Below, one piece after another: positions 18,718-27,695 of a DNA stretch of 38,168 bases (position 1 is its first letter; each line of letters starts with the position of its first letter). Position numbers and translations under genes: made by a program. The stretch comes from Pirellulales bacterium (GTDB lineage Bacteria; Planctomycetota; Planctomycetia; Pirellulales; JADZDJ01), in contig DATJYL010000150.1 of the NCBI GenBank assembly GCA_035499655.1, positions 1 to 38,168 of the forward strand, in the 5' to 3' direction. The notes beneath the pieces are model-generated. The model was not told the DNA's origin and did no database searches. It saw only the letters and a list, made by a program, of their open reading frames with translations.

Positions 18718-20379
18718 ATGGCGATGTCGGCTGCGGTGTTGAACCCTGTGGAAAAATCAACGTCTAGCATTGCCGCGGAAAAAGTGCTGGTGCTGGATTT
18801 CGGTTCGCAATTTGCGCAACTGATTGCCCGGCGGGTGCGCGAGCAAAATGTGTACTGCGAAATTGTGCGGTACGACATTACGCCGGCGCGGGTGCGGGAA
18901 ATTGCTCCGCGGGGTTTGATTTTGTCCGGCGGACCGGCCAGCGTGTACGAGGCGGGCGCGCCGCACTGCGATCCGAAATTGTTCGAGCTGGGCATTCCGG
19001 TGCTGGGCATTTGCTACGGGATGCAGTTGGTGTGCGAAGCGCTGGGAGGGAAAGTGGAAAGCCACCCGTCGCGGGAGTTTGGGCGGGCGCGGTGTACGGT
19101 GCTGGCGGTGGATGGTGGTGAGCGTGTTGGTGGTGTGCCCCCTCACCCCGGCCCTCTCCCACAAGGGGAGAGGGAGAATGATGGATTATTCGCCGGTGTG
19201 CCGCAACAAACGGAAGTGTGGATGAGCCACGGCGATCAGGTGATTGCGGTTTCGAGTGATTTCATTCCGCTGGCGCGGACCGAAACGTGCCCGATCACGG
19301 CAGTGAAGCACAAGCGGTTGCCGATTTACGGTCTGCAATTTCATCCGGAAGTAACGCACACGCAGCCGGGCAAAAAAATTCTGTCGAACTTTTTATCAAA
19401 GATTTGCGGCTGTCACGGCACGTGGCAACTGGCCGATTTCGCCGAGCAAACCATCCGCGAAGTGCGCCACCGCGTCGGGCAGCAGCGGGTGATTTGCGGA
19501 TTGTCGGGCGGGGTCGATTCGGCCGTCGTGGCGGCGCTCTTGGCAAAAGCCATCGGACCGCAACTGTCGTGCATCTTGGTCGACAATGGCTTGTTGCGCA
19601 AGGATGAAGAGGCGGCGATCATTCGCGAATTCACCACGCACTTCAAAACCGATTTGCACGTGGTGAAGGCCGAAGAGCGGTTTTTGACGGCGCTGGCCGG
19701 CGTGAGCGATCCGCAAGAAAAGCGGCGACGGATTGGGCACGTGTTTATCGATTGCTTCAAGGCTGAGGCGGCGCGGATTCAAGGCGTCCACTTTTTAGCG
19801 CAGGGGACGCTGTATCCCGATGTGATTGAAAGCGGGGCGGCGGTGGATGGGCCGGCGGCCACGATCAAGCTACATCACAACGTCGGCGGGTTGCCGGCGG
19901 AGTTGGGATTCGAGCTGATCGAGCCGCTACGAGATTTGTTCAAAGACGAAGTCCGCCGGCTGGGCTTGCAACTCGGCCTGCCGGAAGAAATTGTCTGGCG
20001 GCATCCGTTTCCCGGTCCGGGCCTGGCGGTGCGCTGCTTGGGCGAGGTGACGAAAGTGCGACTGGACAAATTGCGCGAGGCGGATGCGATTGTGGTACAC
20101 GAAATTCGCGCCGCGGGATTGTATCGGCAGACAGCGCAAGTGTTCGCCGTGCTATTGCCGGTGCAAAGCGTGGGCGTGATGGGGGACGCGCGAACTTATG
20201 AAGACACGGTCGCCGTGCGGGCGGTCGATACGGAAGATTTTATGACCGCCGATTGGAGCCGGCTGCCGCACGAACTGCTGGCGAAAATTTCGTCGCGGAT
20301 TATCAACGAAGTCCGCGGCATCAACCGCGTGGTCTACGACATCAGCAGCAAGCCGCCCGCGACGATCGAATGGGAGTGA
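18718..20379 (+). CDS. guaA: GMP synthase (glutamine-hydrolysing)
   Basis: Turns XMP into GMP using ATP and glutamine-derived ammonia. It is 553 residues; the family is usually about 510-525. Residues about 23-230 are the class I glutamine amidotransferase, with Cys99 in GICYG, His209 and Glu211 in FHPEV. The ATP-pyrophosphatase follows, with the P-loop SGGVDS at 263-268, and the C-terminal dimerisation domain ends in the normal TIEWE. The extra length comes from a 20-residue N-terminal tail and an in-frame insert of about 21 residues at 135-155, between VDG and GLFAGVPQQ. That insert is encoded by a palindromic dispersed repeat. The reading frame is intact. No Shine-Dalgarno is seen; an alternative ATG is at 18724. 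Confidence 0.96.
   Translation: MAMSAAVLNPVEKSTSSIAAEKVLVLDFGSQFAQLIARRVREQNVYCEIVRYDITPARVREIAPRGLILSGGPASVYEAGAPHCDPKLFELGIPVLGICYGMQLVCEALGGKVESHPSREFGRARCTVLAVDGGERVGGVPPHPGPLPQGERENDGLFAGVPQQTEVWMSHGDQVIAVSSDFIPLARTETCPITAVKHKRLPIYGLQFHPEVTHTQPGKKILSNFLSKICGCHGTWQLADFAEQTIREVRHRVGQQRVICGLSGGVDSAVVAALLAKAIGPQLSCILVDNGLLRKDEEAAIIREFTTHFKTDLHVVKAEERFLTALAGVSDPQEKRRRIGHVFIDCFKAEAARIQGVHFLAQGTLYPDVIESGAAVDGPAATIKLHHNVGGLPAELGFELIEPLRDLFKDEVRRLGLQLGLPEEIVWRHPFPGPGLAVRCLGEVTKVRLDKLREADAIVVHEIRAAGLYRQTAQVFAVLLPVQSVGVMGDARTYEDTVAVRAVDTEDFMTADWSRLPHELLAKISSRIINEVRGINRVVYDISSKPPATIEWE
19120..19182. repeat. Palindromic repeat inside guaA
   Basis: The core is CCCTCTCCC (19152-19160), a five-base loop ACAAG, and GGGAGAGGG (19166-19174), a perfect 9-base stem. 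It is preceded by CCCCTCACCCCGG. In frame it codes for the Pro-rich peptide [13 protein letters not shown]. This peptide type appears when the widespread intergenic CCCTCACCC...CCCTCTCCC repeat is translated. Its whole length is a multiple of three, so guaA stays open. Confidence 0.8.
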
Positions 20380-20405
20380 GTGGTGAGGAGTGAGTGGTGA
20401 GGAGT
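20378..20405. repeat. 14-base tandem repeat after guaA
   Basis: GAGTGGTGAGGAGT occurs twice head to tail at 20378-20391 and 20392-20405. It starts within the guaA stop codon. Confidence 0.75.
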
Positions 20406-20414
20406 GATTAAATT

Positions 20415-20429
20415 CGCTTGCGGTTTAGC
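20415..20429 (+). repeat. CGCTTGCGGTTTAGC motif, copy 1
   Basis: One of three exact copies of this 15-base motif in the window, all intergenic. This one lies between guaA and the convergent MFS-acyltransferase gene. Confidence 0.7.
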
Positions 20430-20472
20430 GGGAATTGCTCGGTGCACCGGCGATACCATCGCCGATTTTGTG

Positions 20473-22683
20473 CTATGTTCCCAGCGCCGCCACGGCGGCG
20501 CGAATTTCGGCTAGCGGCGTGTCGGGCGGCAGCGGCTCGCCAATCACTACATAGGTGTGCAGGCGGGGGAAGCGGAGCGCCTCCTCGGGATGCGTGGGCT
20601 GTTCGCCGCAATAGACGGGCAAAATCGTGGCCGGCACTTTGGCCCGCAGTTCGGCCAGCAAATGCTCGCCCCCCTCGTGGCCAGCCTGCCCGGCGTCGGC
20701 GGAAAAATCTTCCGCCAGGCTCAAACCCAGCAGATAATTTTGCCCCAGCGTGACCAGCCCACGGGCCAGGGCGTTATCTTCCGCCGATAGCTGCACCTTG
20801 CGGTTGGCGGCGATCATGACGCCCGTGCTCAAAGCGACGTCGCGCAGCATGCGGTCGCCGCGCGCATCGGGCGGGGCCACGAACCGCGTGAAGCGATCGA
20901 CCGTGGAAACGACGAGAATCCAGTGATCGAAGTCGTGCGAGTTGCTGATCAATATCACCTGGCCGTTGGCCGGGATGTTATCAAAACCCAAGGCGCGCGA
21001 GTGGCGGCGGCGAGAGGAGCGGATCCACGATATCGCCCGCAGAATGAAATCGGGCCGTTGCCACCAGGCCAGGGCGAGCATGACCAGCGTGATCAGGCTG
21101 GCGAAGAGGAATAGTATTTTCGGAATCCGCAGGGCGCGGATGAGCTGCCCCTGGTAGGCGGTGATTAAATCGGGATGGCTTTTCACGGCTTTCATGTGCA
21201 GCGTGAGCCCCAAAAACCCCTGCAGCCGGGCCGTGATGAAATAGAATACCAGCACCGCTAGCAAGCCGCCCACCACGTTCAAAAAATTGCTGGTGGCGAC
21301 CAAATTGCCTTTGCTTTCCTTCGGCGAGCGATGCTGTAACAGCGTGTACAGCGGCACAATGTACAGGCCGGCCGCCACTCCGACGGCGATCAGGCAGCCG
21401 ATCATTTGATATTTGTTGGGCACCACCAGCGATAGGGCGGCGGTGGTGGCAATCAGCAGCGACAGGCCGATGGGCACCAGTCCCAATTCCAACCGGTTGC
21501 CGGAAAAATATCCGGCCAGCGAGCAACCAATGCCGACGCCCAGACCCACCATACCAAGCAAAATCGATACTTCCCACTCGATCCGCGACGCTTTGGATTC
21601 CTCGGTATGCTGCTCTTCTTTGAACGGCGCGTTGGCGGCGACGGCGTCGGCCACTTCGGGCGATTCTTCACTGACGATGGTCTCGGTTTTGGAGAGCGGG
21701 GAGGCGGTTTCGCCCGATTGGCCTTCGTTTTCCTGCCGTACGGCAGAGAGGGCCTGGGCCGTGGCCGCCGGTGGCTTGGGGAGCCGGCTGGCGATCACAA
21801 TTTCTTCAATGGTTTCCCCCTGAAACAGCAGGCATTGCCGCAAGTACAGCGTCATCAGCGCGAAAAACGCAATGCCGATGGCGGCCAAAATCAGCGGCCG
21901 GGAGCGATTGAGCACCGTGAGATTTTTTTTCAGCGGCACAATGGGATTGAACGTCAGTGGCATTTCAGGCGCGGCCGCCGGAATGCGGCGAATAAGCATG
22001 GACGCCGCCGCGCCCACCAGGGCGAGCAAAAACAGCACCAGGCCGATGACCCATTCCCGGCCCGGGTGCAGTATGTTCACCATGGCAGTGCTGTCGATTT
22101 CAGATTTGATCCATAACCAGCCATACATTGCGCCGCCGAAGACCGTGCCCAAAATCGTGGCCACAAAACTGGCGCCTTCCAAAAAACCGTTGCCGCGTGA
22201 CAAGACCGAGGTGTCTACAATCTCCGGCATCATGCCGTATTTGGCGGGAATGAAAAACGCACTGTGCGTGCCCATCAGGAAGACGACGGAAATCATGAGC
22301 ACGGAGCTGATGATGGCCAGCGCTTGTTGTGAGGCCCAACCCCAGCCAGCCGTGTGCGGCAACACCAGGGCGAACAAAGCCACGGCCATAATGCCGACTT
22401 CGGCCAGCTTCCAAAACACAACGATGTTGCGTTTGCTGTATTTGTCGGCCAGCACCCCGGCCAGCGGCGAAAACAGAAAAAACGGCGTGATGAAGCAGGC
22501 GGTGACAATTGAGATGACCGCCTTGGCGTCGATCCAGCCGATCGCCACGAAACGGACCAGCATGTCGGTGGCGTAAAATAAAGCCACGATGTGGCTGGCC
22601 TGATCGTTAAACGCCGCCAGAAACTGCGCCAGCACCAGCCCGATGAAATTGCGCGATTTCAGCGTGGGCGAAGGGGTAAACAA
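20473..22683 (-). CDS. MFS transporter fused to acyltransferase-like domain (LplT-Aas type)
   Basis: 736 residues. Residues 1-550 are a major facilitator, similar at the N-terminus (FLAAFNDQ) to the lysophospholipid flippase LplT, with twelve or so helices. A hydrophilic central loop of roughly 70 residues (about 290-365) is rich in Glu, Ser and Ala. Residues about 560-736 resemble the PlsC acyltransferase fold of the LplT-Aas pair, which moves and re-acylates lysophospholipids at the inner membrane. No AMP-ligase part is present. The expected NHxxxxD motif is altered to NSHDFDHW near residue 580 and a clear PEGT block is missing, so catalysis is doubtful. The start is TTG with TTGGAG eight bases upstream. 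Confidence 0.82.
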   Translation of the reverse strand: MFTPSPTLKSRNFIGLVLAQFLAAFNDQASHIVALFYATDMLVRFVAIGWIDAKAVISIVTACFITPFFLFSPLAGVLADKYSKRNIVVFWKLAEVGIMAVALFALVLPHTAGWGWASQQALAIISSVLMISVVFLMGTHSAFFIPAKYGMMPEIVDTSVLSRGNGFLEGASFVATILGTVFGGAMYGWLWIKSEIDSTAMVNILHPGREWVIGLVLFLLALVGAAASMLIRRIPAAAPEMPLTFNPIVPLKKNLTVLNRSRPLILAAIGIAFFALMTLYLRQCLLFQGETIEEIVIASRLPKPPAATAQALSAVRQENEGQSGETASPLSKTETIVSEESPEVADAVAANAPFKEEQHTEESKASRIEWEVSILLGMVGLGVGIGCSLAGYFSGNRLELGLVPIGLSLLIATTAALSLVVPNKYQMIGCLIAVGVAAGLYIVPLYTLLQHRSPKESKGNLVATSNFLNVVGGLLAVLVFYFITARLQGFLGLTLHMKAVKSHPDLITAYQGQLIRALRIPKILFLFASLITLVMLALAWWQRPDFILRAISWIRSSRRRHSRALGFDNIPANGQVILISNSHDFDHWILVVSTVDRFTRFVAPPDARGDRMLRDVALSTGVMIAANRKVQLSAEDNALARGLVTLGQNYLLGLSLAEDFSADAGQAGHEGGEHLLAELRAKVPATILPVYCGEQPTHPEEALRFPRLHTYVVIGEPLPPDTPLAEIRAAVAALGT

Positions 22684-22734
22684 TTTGAGCGCTCCAAGGC
22701 AACGGTCTGTCCGATCGTCGCCTAACTTGGGGAA

Positions 22735-22802
22735 TGTAGCGGCGTCTGTCTCAGACGCCCTGGTTTTTTCAAACAGAACGGCTGGGGACAGCCGTCGCTA
22801 CA
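22735..22802. repeat. Two-hairpin dispersed element, copy 2
   Basis: 68 bases, reverse-complement relative to copy 1 at 18631-18700, with the same TGTAG/CTACA ends and both hairpins; only the joining segment differs. It lies upstream of the MFS-acyltransferase gene, so the two copies bracket guaA and that gene in opposite orientation, about 4.1 kb apart. Confidence 0.85.
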
Positions 22803-22925
22803 TTCGAATGAGCAACGACCTTATGGGCCAAGCGGTATGGAAGGGCCGAATATACCGGAGAAAGTGCAGTCCGCACCAGTGGCACTGGCTGGCGATATTG
22901 TCGTGGAGCGGATTTAAGGGGCGCG

Positions 22926-23549
22926 CTAAAAATTGCAGTGCACGCCGCGGCGGCGGAGTTCTTGTTCCAGGGCGTCGGGCGAGGTGTATTGCACGGCATC
23001 CCAGCCGCAGCGGCGGGCAGCGGCGACGTTTTTTTCGATGTCGTCGACGAAGAAAATTCTCTCCGCGGGCACGCCGGCCAGTTCGGTGGCGCGGCGGTAA
23101 ATTTTTTCATCGGGCTTTTGCACGCCGATTTCGTAACTCAGCGCGAATGTTTGGAACGCCCTCGGCAAAATGCCGTAGCGGCCGTCGGTCACCAGCCGCC
23201 AGTGCGACGGCGAAATGTTCGACAGCACGCCCAGCGGAATTTGTGAATCTTCTAAATTCGCCACCAAGGGCAGCAAGGCGGTGTTGAGCGTGAAGATATC
23301 GGAATCGGCCTGCAGCAGCGCCGCCATGTCGGGTCCGCTGCCGGTCAGGCGGCAAAATTCGCTGTAAAACTGCTCGTCGTTCAACTCGCCCCGTTCGTAC
23401 TGCCATAAAATGGCATGCGAGCCGATGAGTACATCTTTCACTTTGTCTTCCGGCACGCCGCTCAGCTCCGCAACCTGCCGAATTTCCTGCGGCCGGCTGA
23501 AATAGCACAGCACATTGCCCAGGTCGAAATAGATGAACGCGGGAGGCAT
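22926..23549 (-). CDS. HAD-superfamily hydrolase (IA type)
   Basis: 207 residues, cytoplasmic. The four HAD motifs are visible: nucleophile Asp9 in YFDLGNVL, Ser110-Asn111 in VLSNISPSH, Lys145 in VQKPDEKIY, and Asp169-Asp170 in FFVDDIEKN. The cap region (about 20-85) is helical, as in subfamily IA. The DLGNV form of motif I is that of YihX-like phosphatases and epoxide-hydrolase N-domain relatives, so a small sugar-phosphate or haloacid-type substrate is likely; the exact one is unknown. No clear Shine-Dalgarno. Its promoter must lie in the 250-base gap it shares with ilvD. Confidence 0.88.
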   Translation of the reverse strand: MPPAFIYFDLGNVLCYFSRPQEIRQVAELSGVPEDKVKDVLIGSHAILWQYERGELNDEQFYSEFCRLTGSGPDMAALLQADSDIFTLNTALLPLVANLEDSQIPLGVLSNISPSHWRLVTDGRYGILPRAFQTFALSYEIGVQKPDEKIYRRATELAGVPAERIFFVDDIEKNVAAARRCGWDAVQYTSPDALEQELRRRGVHCNF

Positions 23550-23590
23550 CGGCAGGCAAGGGTTCAGGGTTCAGGAGTCAAAGAACCAAG

Positions 23591-23608
23591 CCGACGACTT
23601 GTCGTCGG
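23591..23608. repeat. Perfect hairpin with CTTG loop
   Basis: CCGACGA, loop CTTG, TCGTCGG: a perfect 7-base stem closing a CUUG tetraloop, which is unusually stable in RNA. There is no T tract on either side, so it is probably a dispersed palindrome rather than a terminator. It lies in the divergent gap between the HAD gene and ilvD. Confidence 0.5.
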
Positions 23609-23758
23609 AAATTCAGTGGCGATTATAGCAGGCCGCAGTAAGGGGGAAACGCCCACCTGCGCCGCCAGTGGACCGCGAACCGGGGATGACTTAGGATGCT
23701 CGTTTGTATTGATGTTCGATTGCGGAGCGCCGGAGAAGCGCTCGCCTTGCGGCCCGCG

Positions 23759-23773
23759 GCTAAACCGCAAGCG
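23759..23773 (-). repeat. CGCTTGCGGTTTAGC motif, copy 2
   Basis: Exact reverse-complement copy of the motif at 20415, ending 28 bases before the ilvD start. It also forms one arm of a CTTGCGG/CCGCAAG hairpin (23746-23771). Confidence 0.7.
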
Positions 23774-23801
23774 GGTCACCACAACCAACTCAAATCAAAA
23801 A

Positions 23802-25496
23802 ATGCTCAACAAATTTAGTTCTCGCGTGACGCAACCGAAAAGCCAAGGGGCTTCGCAAGCCATGCTGTACGGCACCGGCCTGAGCGAAGCCGACATGAAC
23901 AAGCCGCAGGTCGGCATCGCCAGCATGTGGTACGAGGGGAACACCTGCAACATGCACTTGGACAAGCTGGCCGCCAGGGCGAAAGAAGGGGTGACGGCCG
24001 CCGGGATGGTCGGCATGCGGTTCAACACCATCGGCGTAAGCGACGGGATTTCGATGGGCACCGAGGGGATGTGCTACTCGCTGCAATCGCGCGATTTAAT
24101 TGCCGATTCGATCGAAACCGTGATGCACGCCCAGTGGTACGACGCCAACATCAGCATTCCCGGTTGCGACAAAAACATGCCCGGCTGCGTGATGGCCATG
24201 GCCCGCGTGAATCGACCGGCGCTGATGATATACGGCGGCACCATCAAGCCGGGGCACATGCCGCGGGCTGGCGAAGGGCATGCTGAGGGAGAAACGCTCG
24301 ACATTGTTTCAGCCTTTCAATGTTACGGCGAATTTGTGGCGGGCCGGATTGACGAAGCGACTCGCAAAACCATCGTGCAAAAATCGTGTCCCGGGGCCGG
24401 GGCCTGCGGCGGCATGTACACGGCCAACACCATGGCCTCGGCGATCGAGGCCTTGGGCATGTCGCTGCCGTACAGTGCTTCCACTCCGGCGGAAGATGCG
24501 GGCAAGGCGGATGAGTGCATCCGGGCCGGCGCAGCCATTCGGAATTTGCTGGAGCGCGACATCAAGCCCCGCGACATTATGACCCGCCGCGCATTTGAAA
24601 ATGCGATGGTCATTGTGATGGCCTTGGGCGGTTCGACCAATGCGGTGCTGCATTTAATTGCTATGGCCCGCACGGCAGGCGTGGAATTGGGCATCGACGA
24701 TTTTCAACATGTGAGCAAGCGCGTACCGTACATTGCCGATTTGAAGCCCAGCGGCCGGTTCGTACAGGAAGATTTGCACAATGCCGGCGGCACGCCCGGC
24801 GTGATGAAGTATTTGCTCGACGAGGGTTTGCTAGACGGCGATTGCCTGACTGTCACTGGTAAAACGCTGGCGGAAAATTTGGCCGCGCTGCCGGGACTGA
24901 AAGCCGGGCAACAAGTCGTGCAAACGGTGGAGAAGCCGATCAAAAAAACAGGGCACATTCAAATTTTGCGCGGCAATTTGGCGACCGAGGGGGCCGTGGC
25001 GAAAATCACGGGCAAGGAAGGGCAGCGGTTCGAGGGGCCGGCCAAAGTGTTCGATTCAGAAGAAGACATGCTGGCGGCGCTGGAGGAGAAGAAAATCGTC
25101 AAAGGGGATGTGGTGATTATTCGTTATGAAGGACCCAAAGGCGGCCCGGGCATGCCGGAAATGCTGACGCCCACCTCGGCCATTGTCGGCGCCGGGTTGG
25201 GCAAAGATGTGGCACTGCTAACCGACGGGCGATTTTCCGGCGGCTCGCACGGCTTTATCGTCGGGCACATTACGCCCGAGGCTCAGGAAGGGGGCGCGAT
25301 TGCTTTGCTCCGCGACGGAGACAAAATCATCATCGACGCTGCGGCCAACAAAATCGACGTGCAACTTTCGGGCGATGAACTGGCCCGTCGCCGCGCTGCC
25401 TGGAAAGCCCCGGCATACAAAGCCACCCGGGGCACGCTGTACAAATACATTAAGAACGTGAAGAACGCTTCGCTGGGCTGCGTGACGGATGAGTGA
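23802..25496 (+). CDS. ilvD: Dihydroxy-acid dehydratase
   Basis: Dehydrates dihydroxy-isovalerate and dihydroxy-methylvalerate in valine, isoleucine and leucine synthesis. It is 564 residues and cytoplasmic. The three iron-sulphur cysteines are present: Cys49 in GNTCN, Cys122 in GCDKNMPG, and Cys202 in [10 protein letters not shown]. The [15 protein letters not shown] form is that of the shorter [2Fe-2S] subgroup. The C-terminal block [15 protein letters not shown] is also canonical. The frame is open about 390 bases upstream of 23802, but the ATG there gives the family-normal N-terminus and the upstream part is compositionally odd, so I use 23802. No other ilv gene is nearby. Confidence 0.96.
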   Translation: MLNKFSSRVTQPKSQGASQAMLYGTGLSEADMNKPQVGIASMWYEGNTCNMHLDKLAARAKEGVTAAGMVGMRFNTIGVSDGISMGTEGMCYSLQSRDLIADSIETVMHAQWYDANISIPGCDKNMPGCVMAMARVNRPALMIYGGTIKPGHMPRAGEGHAEGETLDIVSAFQCYGEFVAGRIDEATRKTIVQKSCPGAGACGGMYTANTMASAIEALGMSLPYSASTPAEDAGKADECIRAGAAIRNLLERDIKPRDIMTRRAFENAMVIVMALGGSTNAVLHLIAMARTAGVELGIDDFQHVSKRVPYIADLKPSGRFVQEDLHNAGGTPGVMKYLLDEGLLDGDCLTVTGKTLAENLAALPGLKAGQQVVQTVEKPIKKTGHIQILRGNLATEGAVAKITGKEGQRFEGPAKVFDSEEDMLAALEEKKIVKGDVVIIRYEGPKGGPGMPEMLTPTSAIVGAGLGKDVALLTDGRFSGGSHGFIVGHITPEAQEGGAIALLRDGDKIIIDAAANKIDVQLSGDELARRRAAWKAPAYKATRGTLYKYIKNVKNASLGCVTDE

Positions 25497-25531
25497 CGAT
25501 TCTGGCTTGGTATTCTGGCTTGGTAGAATCG
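25497..25531. repeat. Hairpin with 13-base direct repeat after ilvD
   Basis: ATTCTGGCTTGGT occurs twice in tandem (25499-25511 and 25512-25524), and the whole is closed by CGATTCT/AGAATCG (25497-25503 and 25525-25531). It starts right after the ilvD stop. No T tract follows, so it may be an mRNA end-stabilising hairpin. Confidence 0.5.
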
Positions 25532-25716
25532 AATAATTACCCTGATGGACCCTGCCAGCACTCCCAAAACCGGCATTGCCCTGCTTTTAGCCCGCCGCTA
25601 CACTTTTCGGCCCGCGTAGTCTCGCGGTGCGCTTTCGCGCTGTTGGGTCTGGGCATTTGTGCCAAAACCAAGCTGATTCTGGGTTTAAGCCTGGCGGATC
25701 GCTGCCCGTCAAACTG

Positions 25717-25744
25717 TTGTAATTCAAAATCGTGCTTCTAAAAT
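25717..25744 (+). promoter_or_regulatory. Sigma70-like promoter of the 25.8-28.5 kb unit
   Basis: TTGTAA (25717-25722, four of six to consensus), a 16-base spacer, then TAAAAT (25739-25744, five of six). Transcription would begin near 25751, giving a leader of about 35 bases before the ATG at 25787. Confidence 0.5.
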
Positions 25745-25786
25745 GGATATTAGGTCGCGGTGGGCCTTTGCCAAGGATGGTAAACC

Positions 25787-26125
25787 ATGAAGACCACATT
25801 GTTTGGGGCGGTTGGTGGTGCGTTGATTGTGGGGCTGGTTTGGTCGGTTTTAGGCCGTGAGACGCCGGTCTTCGCCGAACACCCTTCGGTGTATGATCCG
25901 GCTTCGGAGTTGATTGCCCTGCCCACGCAGGTCGACAACGCCCGGCAGCAGATTACGGTGATCGACCCCGTCAAGCGCGTAATGTGTGTGTATCATGTGG
26001 ATTTGCCGACCGGCGCAATCACGCTGAAAGGTGTGCGAAACATTTCCGGAGATTTGCAAATTGACGACTTCAACGGGGTGAATCCGCTACCCCGGGATGT
26101 TCGAGCTCAATTAGATCATCGGTAG
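25787..26125 (+). CDS. Small exported or membrane-anchored protein
   Basis: 112 residues. It opens with a signal peptide or membrane anchor, MKTTLFGAVGGALIVGLVW, followed by a compact beta-rich domain with the stretch ITVIDPVKRVMCVYHVDLPTG. I do not recognise the family. AAGGA lies about nine bases before the ATG, and a promoter-like site is 40 bases upstream. The next gene starts 44 bases after the stop on the same strand, so it is probably the first gene of a three-gene unit. Confidence 0.7.
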   Translation: MKTTLFGAVGGALIVGLVWSVLGRETPVFAEHPSVYDPASELIALPTQVDNARQQITVIDPVKRVMCVYHVDLPTGAITLKGVRNISGDLQIDDFNGVNPLPRDVRAQLDHR

Positions 26126-26169
26126 CCAGGATGGTTCCCGTTCAAACTGTTGAGGGGGAAAAGGGAATT

Positions 26170-27642
26170 ATGGCACGCAAACTTATCGATCAAGAAGAAG
26201 CCGCTCGTATGCTCGGAATTACCCCCGAGCAGGTTTCGGTCCTGCGCGACCGGAAAAAGCTGTTTCCTTACCGTGATGGTGACCAGTGGAAATTCAAGCA
26301 GGAAGACATCGAGCGCTATCGGGAAGAAATGAAAGACGAAAAGCCGGCGGAGCCGGAAGAAGCCCCGGTGTGGGACAGCGGCGCCGGCGAAGATTTGGAA
26401 AATATTGACTTGCAGGTGAATGACGAAATCGATTCGATTCTCCTCAGCGAAGTGGAAATGGGAAAATCCAGCAGCGAGGGGGCGAGCACCATTATCGGCA
26501 AGCCCGACGAAGGTCCCGCCGAGGAGTTGGATTTGCCCCCGGCCGCCGCGAAAAGCGATGACGTCTTAATTCCGCTCGACGATGACGCCGACATCCTGGC
26601 CTCCGGCGGCAGCATGGTGCGAAAAACAGAAAGCAGCCTGAAGCTGCCCGGCAGCTCGGCTGGCGATTCCAAAAATGTGCTGTCCGGCAATTCCGCGCTG
26701 TTAAAGGGCGGTTCCACCCAGTCGCACGATGCGGGTTCCTCGGGGCTGGATTTGGTGGGCGATTCCGCACTGGCAAGATTTGGCGAAGTGAAATTGGTTC
26801 CCAGCCCGGAAGGGGACAAAAAAAGCGGCGGCAGCAGCGACAAGTTGTTCGGCTCCGATGCCTTGCAGTTATCCGACGAAGAATTAAAGCTGATGGAAGT
26901 CGGCCCGCCGTCCGATGCCGCGCCCAAGCCCGCGGAGGGCTCCAAAAAAACGTCCGGCTCGTCGATCAAACTGGGCGATGAAGAATTGGAAGTAGTGGTC
27001 GGAGGCAGCAAATCGGGCAGCGGATCAGATTTAACGCAAAGCCCCAGCGACAGCGGCATTCAACTCATCAGCGCTTCCGATAGCGGGCTCTCCCTCGAGC
27101 AGCCCTTGGCTTTGGGAAGCTCCGCCCGGCGCTTGCTCGATATGCCCACGGAAGGGGCGGACATCACGGAAGAAATTGTGGCGGAAGCCCCCATTGAGTT
27201 GAAGGCCGAAGACGACTTTTTGCTGACCGCCATGGACGACACCGGTGAAGATTCGTCCGACAGCGGCTCGCAAGTCATTGCCTTGGACACCGACGACGAA
27301 ATGAGCTCCGGCATGTTTGCGCCCGCGGTCACCGGCACGGGGATGCTGGAAGAAGAACCGACAACCGCGATGAGCGGAGGTTCGCCGCTGATGGGCGCCA
27401 GCTCGCCGTTTGCCGCAACTTCGGCAATGATGGCCGGCGCGGCCGGTGCGGCGCCTGGTGGGGAAGCGCCCTATTCCACGGCCAACATCGCTCTGCTCTC
27501 GGTTTGCGTGGTGCTCTTGATGCTCTGCGGCATGATGACCTTTGACCTGGTGCGGAATATGTGGAGTTGGGACGGCCCTTACCCCGTGAACAGTTCCATC
27601 ATGGATTCCATTGGCAAGACCGTGGGGTGGATGGAAAAATAG
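26170..27642 (+). CDS. Membrane-tethered helix-turn-helix protein
   Basis: 490 residues. Residues 1-55 are an excisionase/MerR-type helix-turn-helix (LIDQEEAARMLGITPEQV, then the wing-like KKLFPYRDGDQWKF and a helix). Residues about 60-430 are low-complexity, rich in Ser, Gly, Asp and Glu with repeated short acidic and GS-rich patches, and are almost surely disordered. A single hydrophobic helix at about 438-460 is followed by about 30 residues containing NMWSWDGPYPVNSSIMDSIGKTV. So DNA binding would be cytoplasmic and the C-terminus anchored in the membrane. I chose the ATG at 26170 over 26131 because GGGGGAAAAGGGA precedes it and the HTH begins there. The role is unknown. Confidence 0.8.
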   Translation: MARKLIDQEEAARMLGITPEQVSVLRDRKKLFPYRDGDQWKFKQEDIERYREEMKDEKPAEPEEAPVWDSGAGEDLENIDLQVNDEIDSILLSEVEMGKSSSEGASTIIGKPDEGPAEELDLPPAAAKSDDVLIPLDDDADILASGGSMVRKTESSLKLPGSSAGDSKNVLSGNSALLKGGSTQSHDAGSSGLDLVGDSALARFGEVKLVPSPEGDKKSGGSSDKLFGSDALQLSDEELKLMEVGPPSDAAPKPAEGSKKTSGSSIKLGDEELEVVVGGSKSGSGSDLTQSPSDSGIQLISASDSGLSLEQPLALGSSARRLLDMPTEGADITEEIVAEAPIELKAEDDFLLTAMDDTGEDSSDSGSQVIALDTDDEMSSGMFAPAVTGTGMLEEEPTTAMSGGSPLMGASSPFAATSAMMAGAAGAAPGGEAPYSTANIALLSVCVVLLMLCGMMTFDLVRNMWSWDGPYPVNSSIMDSIGKTVGWMEK

Positions 27643-27695
27643 GCGGCAAGCAATGGCCGCTGGCCACTCGCTGCGAGTTCGAAAGGAGTCGAACA

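Noticed and set aside
18718-20379. guaA as a pseudogene because of the odd insertion
   Set aside because: Frame is uninterrupted and all catalytic residues (Cys99, His209, Glu211, SGGVDS) are intact.
23415-23801. N-terminal extension of ilvD by 129 codons
   Set aside because: The extension covers the antisense of the HAD gene start and repeat-rich spacer, and the family N-terminus begins at 23802.
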